This document shows positions 54,193 through 61,812 of a stretch of DNA of 61,812 nucleotides, one piece after another. Origin of the DNA: an uncultured Bacteroidota bacterium (GTDB taxonomy: Bacteria; Bacteroidota; Bacteroidia; Bacteroidales; P3); NCBI GenBank assembly GCA_902774845.1, contig CACYJU010000013.1:1-61812 (forward strand), in the 5' to 3' direction. Under the pieces are notes generated by a model that saw only the letters and a list, made by a program, of their open reading frames with translations, did not search any database and was not told the origin of the DNA. The position numbers and the translations under genes are program-made. Each line of letters opens with the position of its first letter. Position 1 is the first letter of the stretch.

Positions 54193-54903
54193 TTATTGTC
54201 CACTGACTTCGGTTCCTATATTCTCGCCTTTCACGACGCGTTGCAGATTGCCCGGCTTGTTCATGTCGAACACATATATAGGCAACTTGTTTTCCTCACA
54301 GAGAGCGAAGGCGGTGAGGTCCATAACTTTGAGGTGCTTGGTGAGAGCCTCCTGGAACGAGAGGTGCTCATATTTGGTGGCAGAGGGGTCTTTCTCGGGA
54401 TCAGCAGTATAGACTCCGTCGACACGTGTACCTTTGAGGATGGCATCAGCCTGGATCTCCACAGCTCGCAGAGCAGAGGCAGTATCGGTGGTAAAGAACG
54501 GATTGCCGCTGCCACCACCAATGATGACCACACGACCTTCACTCATAGCTTCGATGGCACGACGACGCGACATAGCTTTGCAGATAGGCTCAATCTGGAG
54601 ACCACCGAGGAGTTCAGTCTTCAACCCCTGACGTTCAAGTTCTGCCTGAAGAGCCATACTGTTAATCAATGTGGCGAGCATGCCCATATAGTCGCCTTGG
54701 ACACGGTCGAGGCCTTGTGCAGCGCCGCTGAGTCCACGGAAGATATTGCCACCACCTATGACTATGGCCAACTCCAATCCATCTTTTACAGCAGCACAAA
54801 TGTCGGAAGCATACTGCTCCAGCATCTTGGGAGAGATGCCATAACCTTGGTCGCCCATCAACGACTCTCCACTGAGTTTCAGTAAGACTCTCTTGTATTT
54901 CAT
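54193..54903 (-). CDS. pyrH: UMP kinase
   Basis: This 236-residue kinase phosphorylates UMP to UDP. Signatures are KRVLLKLSGESLMGDQGYGI, IVIGGGNIFRG, GGSGNPFFTTDTASALRA and DAILKGTRVDGVYTADPEKD. It has its own -7 box upstream and leads the pyrH-frr unit. Confidence 0.98.
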   Translation of the reverse strand: MKYKRVLLKLSGESLMGDQGYGISPKMLEQYASDICAAVKDGLELAIVIGGGNIFRGLSGAAQGLDRVQGDYMGMLATLINSMALQAELERQGLKTELLGGLQIEPICKAMSRRRAIEAMSEGRVVIIGGGSGNPFFTTDTASALRAVEIQADAILKGTRVDGVYTADPEKDPSATKYEHLSFQEALTKHLKVMDLTAFALCEENKLPIYVFDMNKPGNLQRVVKGENIGTEVSGQ

Positions 54904-54932
54904 ATCAGTTATCTTTGTTGATTAGGAATGTG

Positions 54933-54940
54933 CAAAAATA
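54933..54940 (-). promoter_or_regulatory. -7 promoter box for pyrH-frr
   Basis: The minus strand reads TATTTTTG, 29 bp before ATG 54903. Confidence 0.65.
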
Positions 54941-54961
54941 CAAACTTTTTTGGACTTTAGC

Positions 54962-55639
54962 CTACTCTTCCAGTAAGTCAGGTCGACGTTGACGAGTGCG
55001 CTCTACGGCCTGGTCGTATCGCCACTGGGCAATCTTCTTGTGGTCGCCAGAGAGTAAAACATCGGGGACCTTCCAACCGCGGAAGTCAACCGGACGAGTG
55101 TATTCGGGAGGAGCCACCAGTCCGTCCTGAAAAGAGTCGCTGAGAGCCGACTGCTCATCACCCAGCACCCCAGGGATGAGTCTAACCACAGCGTCGCATA
55201 TAACAGCAGCTGCAAGTTCGCCACCACTCAGCACATAGTCGCCGATGGATATCTCCTGGGTAACAAAATGTTCCCTCACCCGCTCGTCGATGCCTTTATA
55301 GTGGCCGCATAGTATCATCAGATTTCCTTTGAGCGAGAGAGAATTGCAGAGAGTTTGCGAAAGCATCTCACCGTCTGGAGCAGTATAGATTATCTCGTCG
55401 TAAGAGCGCTGTTTTTGTAAATCTTCGATGCAGTTCACCAGCGGTTCGACACACATAACCATCCCAGCACCGCCACCGTATGGATAGTCGTCGACACTTC
55501 CGTATCGAGTAAGCGAATAGTCATGAAGGTCATGGAAGAAAACCTCCACATGTCCTTTCTTCTGCGCACGAGATAGAATCGACTCTTCGAAGAACATCGA
55601 CATCATCGAGGGGAAAAGTGTGAGGATATCTATGCGCAT
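54962..55639 (-). CDS. trmD: tRNA (guanine-N1-)-methyltransferase
   Basis: This 225-residue enzyme methylates G37 of tRNAs. It shows [13 protein letters not shown] at the start and the trefoil-knot motifs [13 protein letters not shown] and [15 protein letters not shown]. It is not in an rpsP-rimM-rplS operon here. It lies 21 bp downstream of the M23 peptidase gene. Confidence 0.97.
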   Translation of the reverse strand: MRIDILTLFPSMMSMFFEESILSRAQKKGHVEVFFHDLHDYSLTRYGSVDDYPYGGGAGMVMCVEPLVNCIEDLQKQRSYDEIIYTAPDGEMLSQTLCNSLSLKGNLMILCGHYKGIDERVREHFVTQEISIGDYVLSGGELAAAVICDAVVRLIPGVLGDEQSALSDSFQDGLVAPPEYTRPVDFRGWKVPDVLLSGDHKKIAQWRYDQAVERTRQRRPDLLEE

Positions 55640-55660
55640 ACAGAAGGGTGTTAGTGTTTA

Positions 55661-56701
55661 TTATCTCACCCTCAGGCGTCTACCAATACTAAGGGTGGTA
55701 GTCTCTCTTATGCCGTTGAGTTGGCATAGGCGACGAACTGTAGTTCTATGGCGTGCAGCAATCTTGCTCAGGGTGTCGCCCGAACGTACTTTGTAGTACT
55801 GAGCCCCACCCGATGAGGCAACCGAACCGCCACCAGAACTGCGGTCAGCAACCTTGCGGAAAGAGTTCTGGGTGAGGGTAAGCTCGTTGCTTATCAGCTT
55901 GTGGTTTGTGCAGTCGATCACATGCTCAGGGTTCATCGCATTACCCATATAGCGGATCTCGAAATGAAGATGGCTACCATAGCTGCGTCCCGTGTTGCCA
56001 CAAAGTCCGATGACATCACCGGCTTTAACCTGCATACCCACCTTGGCATAACGTTGTGAGAGGTGAGCATAGTAGGTCTCGAGCCCGTTGTCGTGACGTA
56101 TGACGATAAGGTTACCGTATGATTTATTGTATTTCGAGACCCTGACCACACCATCGAAGGCGGCATATATGTCCTTGCCGGTTGGCTGGGCAAGGTCGAC
56201 GCCATAGTGGAAACGACGGCGGCGCGGACCGAAATGGGAAGTAGCGCGAGCCTCATAAGGGGTTGGGAAAGCAAACTTGTGCCGGTCATCAACCAGCGTG
56301 ATCTTCACCTCTTCGCCAGCCAGAAACTCCTTCCTGGGATAGTGAATCATGCTCGAGTCGAAACCCGCAATAAGAATATCATCCTCATGTTCAGCTCCCT
56401 CATCCTCGCTCTCCTGCAGAGTCAACGGTTTCCCGAGTTCGTATTCGTCATCGTATCTTAACGGAGGTGGAGCCAGCAGATTGGGGACAGCCTGTTTGTT
56501 GTATTCCTCCTGAGCACGCTCGTCAATCATAAGGTCCTCGTAGTCGTCATCCTCGTAGATGACATCCATCTCGTTCACCTTGACTTCGGTCTTTTTTGTG
56601 CGAGTAGTGTTGATATTCTGCCCACAGGCGGTTTCGGCAAGGCCGGCCACAAATAGTAACGCAATTACCGAAAAAAATGCTGTTAGTCTATGTAGATTCA
56701 T
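55661..56701 (-). CDS. M23 metallopeptidase with LysM domain
   Basis: This 346-residue exported protein has a signal peptide (FFSVIALLFVAGLAETA), an acidic linker, an M23 endopeptidase domain with zinc ligands in FHYGVDLAQP and GSHLHFEIRY, and a C-terminal LysM module (YYKVRSGDTLSKIAARHRTT). It is likely to cut peptidoglycan peptides or to activate amidases. A candidate small RNA with promoter and terminator lies 120 bp upstream and could also be its leader. Confidence 0.93.
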   Translation of the reverse strand: MNLHRLTAFFSVIALLFVAGLAETACGQNINTTRTKKTEVKVNEMDVIYEDDDYEDLMIDERAQEEYNKQAVPNLLAPPPLRYDDEYELGKPLTLQESEDEGAEHEDDILIAGFDSSMIHYPRKEFLAGEEVKITLVDDRHKFAFPTPYEARATSHFGPRRRRFHYGVDLAQPTGKDIYAAFDGVVRVSKYNKSYGNLIVIRHDNGLETYYAHLSQRYAKVGMQVKAGDVIGLCGNTGRSYGSHLHFEIRYMGNAMNPEHVIDCTNHKLISNELTLTQNSFRKVADRSSGGGSVASSGGAQYYKVRSGDTLSKIAARHRTTVRRLCQLNGIRETTTLSIGRRLRVR

Positions 56702-56820
56702 GATGTACTTTCAATTACAAACAGTCAGACACACATTATCACCCCTTACTTTTTTATAACGGACGAGGGCCTATTTTATTACGCAAAGAGTAAAAAACTG
56801 AGAAACGAAAGGAGATAAAA

Positions 56821-56970
56821 CAAATATCGTGTGGCATAACCACACGATATTTGCTTTTAAACCAAACTATATCTTAGAAGCCATCTCCTTGGAGACAAGT
56901 GCCGCAGTGTCAAGTTAGACCGTCTAGCACAGAGGCAAACCAACAAAACCTCTTTGGAACCCCTAAGACG
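56821..56970 (-). ncRNA. candidate small RNA with promoter and terminator
   Basis: On the minus strand a transcript from about 56970 would be closed by TCTTAG (56969-56964) with CTAAGA (56877-56872), with inner helices AGAGG/CCTCT and GTGC/GCAC and a hairpin TCTC-CAAG-GAGA. It ends in a perfect 14-bp hairpin, CAAATATCGTGTGG and CCACACGATATTTG (56853-56821), followed by TTTT. No open frame is present. It could be a stand-alone sRNA or a riboswitch-like leader of the M23 gene. I do not recognise the family. Confidence 0.5.
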
Positions 56971-56974
56971 ATGC

Positions 56975-56982
56975 AAAGATAG
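56975..56982 (-). promoter_or_regulatory. -7 promoter box for the candidate small RNA
   Basis: The minus strand reads TATCTTTG, a full match to TAnnTTTG, placed about 6 nt before the closing stem of the RNA. Confidence 0.65.
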
Positions 56983-57215
56983 AACTAATTTTATGAACAC
57001 CGATATGCATTTTACCCCCATTTATTAGCGATATTGCAGACAATCGAATCCATCGGCATTTCGAGAGAATAATATTTGTGATTTGAGGAGAAAAAGACAA
57101 AAGATTAGCCTTTTTTTCTAATCACAACAACCAGAAAAAACACACTACAATCCCCTAAAATGGAGAAAATTGTTAATCGCCTGAAGGCAACATGGGGTAA
57201 TATCTGTTTGTGGGA

Positions 57216-57300
57216 AGATGTTGCCTCCCATCTAACTCCCATTTACCTACCATTTAACGTTCACCTCCTCACCTTTTATCAATGAAGGGGGACCGGGGTC
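57216..57300. repeat. inverted, decayed copy of the intergenic repeat tract
   Basis: In reverse complement the segment reads GACCCCGGTCCCCCTTC, then TAGGTAAATGGGAGTTAGAT, echoing the order of elements at 38624-38755. The rest of the gene-free stretch 56983-57379 is AT-rich with no accepted gene. Confidence 0.45.
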
Positions 57301-57310
57301 AGTTTTACAC

Positions 57311-57342
57311 AAAAAGGCAACCCTTTTCAGGATTGCCTTTTT
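57311..57342 (-). terminator. terminator of the eno unit
   Basis: AAAAAGGCAA and TTGCCTTTTT form a perfect 10-bp stem around a 12-nt loop. It lies about 38 bp after the stop of the minus-strand membrane protein gene. Confidence 0.8.
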
Positions 57343-57379
57343 ATCATAGAAGTGTTTTATCTTCTTAGGATCTGCTTAA

Positions 57380-59232
<1,853 letters not shown>

Positions 59233-59250
59233 TTAGTTATTAATAAAGAA

Positions 59251-59287
59251 AAAGGAATGACAGAACCTCGCAGTCCCGCATTCCTTT
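59251..59287 (-). terminator. terminator of the ribosomal protein operon
   Basis: AAAGGAATG and CATTCCTTT form a perfect 9-bp stem, followed on the minus strand by a T-rich run. It lies 23 bp after the rplQ stop. Confidence 0.8.
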
Positions 59288-59309
59288 CGTTGATTTATGA
59301 ACGCTGTTT

Positions 59310-59804
59310 TTATTCAGCTTTCGGAGCCTCTTCGGTAGCGGGAGCTTCCACAGCAGGAGCTTCAGCAGCCGGAGTCTCAGCCTTCTTGCTGCGACCACGA
59401 CGGGTGGCCTTAGCTTTCTTGGCAACGGTCTCCTTCAGCATGTTCTCGTTATAGTCCACCAGCTCGATGATACACATCTCCGAGTTGTCACCCTTGCGGA
59501 TGCCAGTCTTCAGGATGCGAGTGTATCCACCAGGACGGTTAGCTATCTTCTGCGACACCTCGCGGAAAAGCTCGTTGACGGCCTCTTTGCTGTGGAGATA
59601 ACTGAAGACGATACGACGATTGTGGGTCGAATCCTCTTTCGAACGATTGATGATAGGTTCTACATAAACGCGCAGGGCTTTAGCTTTGGCCACTGTGGTC
59701 TCGATTCTTTTATGCAGGATGAGCGATGTCGCCATATTCGACATCATTGCGACTCTGTGTGCATGAGTCCTTGACAGATGATTTACTTTGCAACCGTGTC
59801 TCAT
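59310..59804 (-). CDS. rplQ: 50S ribosomal protein L17
   Basis: This 164-residue protein has the L17 core [37 protein letters not shown] and [12 protein letters not shown]. The last 35 residues are an A/P/E-rich tail ([18 protein letters not shown]), which is an extension seen in Bacteroidetes L17. It follows rpoA by 8 bp. Confidence 0.98.
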   Translation of the reverse strand: MRHGCKVNHLSRTHAHRVAMMSNMATSLILHKRIETTVAKAKALRVYVEPIINRSKEDSTHNRRIVFSYLHSKEAVNELFREVSQKIANRPGGYTRILKTGIRKGDNSEMCIIELVDYNENMLKETVAKKAKATRRGRSKKAETPAAEAPAVEAPATEEAPKAE

Positions 59805-59812
59805 ATTCTTTT

Positions 59813-60805
59813 TTATTCCTTATCTAATTTATACTTTGAAATATTCATACCGAACTCGAGGTTCTTCGAGGTCACGAGGTTGTCAAGCTCGGTGAGCGAC
59901 TTCTTACCGAAGTTGCGGAACTTGAGCAAGTCGTTCTTGTTGAAAGCTACGAGTTCGCCGAGCGTCTCGACCTCGGCTGCCTTGAGGCAGTTAAGTGCTC
60001 TGACGGAGAGGTCCATGTCGGTAAGCTTGGTTTTGAGCAGCTGACGGATGTGGAGCGTGTTCTCGTCAAACTCCTCTACCACCTGCTTCGGCTCAGCCTC
60101 CAACGAAATACGCTCGTCTGAGAAGAGCATGAAATGCTGAATCAGAATGGTGGCAGCTTCTTTGATGGCATCCTTCGGATGGATCGAACCGTCGGTCTCT
60201 ATATCCAGAACCAGCTTCTCATAGTCGGTCTTCTGCTCTACACGATAGTTGTCGACCTCGTACTTCACATTCTTAATGGGAGTGTGGATAGAATCGATGG
60301 CTATCACTCCGATAGGATCGCTGGCCTTCTTGTTCTCCTCCGAGGGTACATAACCCCTACCCTTCTCGATGGTAAGTTCGATCTTGAGAGAGGTGGTCGG
60401 CTCCATGTGGCAGATCTCAACTTCAGGATTAAGCACCTGGAATCCGTTAAGATAGTTATTCAAGTCTCCGGCTTTGAAGACAGACTGTCCGACAATTTCG
60501 AAGGCGATCTTCTCGCTGTCGGAATCCTCTATCTGACGACGGAAACGGATTTGTTTAAGACTCAGGATGATGTCGGTCATGTCCTCGACAACGCCAGGGA
60601 GCGACGAGAACTCATGGTCGACACCGTCTATACGGACCGAGGTGATGGCAAATCCTTCGAGCGAGGAGAGGAGGATGCGACGCAACGCGTTTCCGATGGT
60701 CACACCATATCCGGGCTCAAGGGGTCTGAACTCAAAAATGCCACGGTAGTCATCCGACTCCAGCATTATCACCTTATCCGGTTTCTGGAAAGCTAATATT
60801 GACAT
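59813..60805 (-). CDS. rpoA: DNA-directed RNA polymerase subunit alpha
   Basis: This 330-residue subunit starts polymerase assembly and contacts promoters and activators. The N-terminal assembly domain shows [20 protein letters not shown], and the C-terminal domain shows [20 protein letters not shown] and [14 protein letters not shown]. It lies between rpsD and rplQ as in most bacteria. Confidence 0.98.
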   Translation of the reverse strand: MSILAFQKPDKVIMLESDDYRGIFEFRPLEPGYGVTIGNALRRILLSSLEGFAITSVRIDGVDHEFSSLPGVVEDMTDIILSLKQIRFRRQIEDSDSEKIAFEIVGQSVFKAGDLNNYLNGFQVLNPEVEICHMEPTTSLKIELTIEKGRGYVPSEENKKASDPIGVIAIDSIHTPIKNVKYEVDNYRVEQKTDYEKLVLDIETDGSIHPKDAIKEAATILIQHFMLFSDERISLEAEPKQVVEEFDENTLHIRQLLKTKLTDMDLSVRALNCLKAAEVETLGELVAFNKNDLLKFRNFGKKSLTELDNLVTSKNLEFGMNISKYKLDKE

Positions 60806-60883
60806 ATTTTTTTCTTTCTCGTTTATAATTACTATTGATTCAAGCCCTTTTCAGACTTCTTCGGCCGAGCTCAATGCCTACTG

Positions 60884-61489
60884 TTACTTCGAGTAGAGTT
60901 CGACGATGAGCTGCTCGTTGATAGTTTCGGGGATATCCGCACGTTGCGGGAAATTCATGAATTTACCGCTCATGGTGTTGGCATCCCACTCGAGCCAAGA
61001 ATAGTTATTAGCACGAGATGCGAGTGAGTCAGCGATAATCTCGAGAGATTTGGAACGCTCGCGTACCGAAACCACATCGCCCTCTTTCAAAGAATAGGAA
61101 GGAATGTTGACAACGTTGCCGTTGACAGCGATGTGACGGTGGGAAACGAGCTGGCGAGCCTGCGCGCGGCTCTTGGCGATGCCGAGACGATAGACCACAT
61201 TGTCGAGACGTGCCTCGATGAGTTTCATGAGTTCCTCACCAGTGACGCCACCACGACGTGATGCCTCTGCATACAGTTTGCGGAACTGGCGCTCCAATAT
61301 GCCATAAGTATATTTTGCCTTCTGCTTTTCCTGGAGCTGGATACCGTACTCGGAAGTCTTTCCGCGACGTTTGTTCTGACCGTGCATTCCAGGTGCATAA
61401 GGTCTCTTCTCATAATTCTTATCCGGACCGTAAATAGGTTCGTGGAATTTTCTTGCAATTTTGGTTTTAGGACCAGTGTATCTTGCCAT
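60884..61489 (-). CDS. rpsD: 30S ribosomal protein S4
   Basis: This 201-residue protein starts small-subunit assembly. It begins [20 protein letters not shown] and has the S4 RNA-binding domain ([20 protein letters not shown], then [19 protein letters not shown]). It is in the rpsK-rpsD-rpoA-rplQ operon. Confidence 0.98.
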   Translation of the reverse strand: MARYTGPKTKIARKFHEPIYGPDKNYEKRPYAPGMHGQNKRRGKTSEYGIQLQEKQKAKYTYGILERQFRKLYAEASRRGGVTGEELMKLIEARLDNVVYRLGIAKSRAQARQLVSHRHIAVNGNVVNIPSYSLKEGDVVSVRERSKSLEIIADSLASRANNYSWLEWDANTMSGKFMNFPQRADIPETINEQLIVELYSK

Positions 61490-61530
61490 TTTTTCTTACT
61501 TCTTTTAAACTTTAAACAATTATTGACGAA

Positions 61531-61812
61531 TTACACACGACGACGTTTTGGCGGACGGCAACCATTGTGGGGAAGCGGAGTGATGTCAACAATCTCCATT
61601 ACCTCGATACCGCATCCGTTGATTGCGCGTATTGCAGATTCACGTCCTGAACCAGGTCCTTTTACGAAGACCTTAACTTTTCTTAGGCCCAAATCATAAG
61701 CAACTTTGCCGCAATCTTCCGCAGCCATCTGTGCAGCATACGGAGTGTTTTTCTTCGATCCGCGGAAGCCCATTTTTCCTGCTGACGACCAAGAAATCAC
61801 TTGACCGGCGTT
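61531..61812 (-). CDS. rpsK: 30S ribosomal protein S11, 5' end cut by window
   Basis: The frame is open to the window edge. It reads [20 protein letters not shown], then [17 protein letters not shown] and [20 protein letters not shown], ending [12 protein letters not shown], the C-terminal three quarters of S11. It leads the visible part of the ribosomal operon, 41 bp before rpsD. Confidence 0.97.
   Translation of the reverse strand, partial: NAGQVISWSSAGKMGFRGSKKNTPYAAQMAAEDCGKVAYDLGLRKVKVFVKGPGSGRESAIRAINGCGIEVMEIVDITPLPHNGCRPPKRRRV

Overview
This window looks like a chromosomal segment of a Bacteroidales bacterium. The evidence is consistent across the window. Consensus -7 boxes of the form TAnnTTTG sit upstream of many genes. 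Two exported proteins carry C-terminal type IX secretion sorting domains. There are Bacteroidetes-restricted families (DUF4271, DUF4248, an M49-like lipoprotein peptidase). The gene order rpsK-rpsD-rpoA-rplQ and the cluster DUF4271-hemD-rnpA-yidD also fit. I see no tRNA or rRNA gene.

Layout. 1-3.4 kb: a remnant or edge of a mobile element on the minus strand (DUF4248, a CHC2/TOPRIM primase, a DUF3987-like protein, two small proteins), with a large inverted repeat around an AT-rich core upstream of the DUF3987 gene. 3.5-5.7 kb: a HIRAN-domain protein of unknown function, read from a perfectly palindromic promoter. 5.9-14.9 kb: a six-gene plus-strand operon that looks like a composite restriction/defence system: a type III-like DNA methyltransferase with a mosaic centre, a DEAD-box helicase with a PD-(D/E)XK-like tail, a small helical protein, a DndD-like SMC ATPase, a HerA-like ATPase with a possibly DndE-like N terminus, and a small protein resembling the DNA-binding part of some HNH nucleases. 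15-23 kb: housekeeping (RecD-like helicase, secG, TPR protein, rpmH, rlmD, apbE, yicC) and one type IX-secreted repeat protein. 23-38 kb, minus strand: a second secreted protein, then ribD, rmuC, asnS, manC, thyA, a flippase and a 1521-residue exported protein with an acidic tail. 38.3-39.3 kb: a gene-free stretch full of repeats. 39-50.5 kb: an M49-like peptidase, recQ, and a run of envelope and cell-shape genes (kdsD, lptB, mrdA, rodA) followed by clpX and a tatD gene whose usual ATG reads ACG. 50.5-61.8 kb, minus strand: two candidate structured RNAs, yidD, rnpA, hemD, DUF4271, frr, pyrH, trmD, an M23/LysM peptidase, eno, and the rplQ-rpoA-rpsD-rpsK ribosomal operon, cut at the window end.

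The most interesting parts are the multi-gene defence locus with its exchanged methyltransferase specificity region, the three look-alike inverted-repeat elements (one beside the primase module, two orphan copies 36 kb away), a dispersed repeat that appears to have been domesticated in frame inside the primase, and two unannotated candidate RNAs with promoter and terminator signals. All family assignments are from reading the sequence; no search was run.
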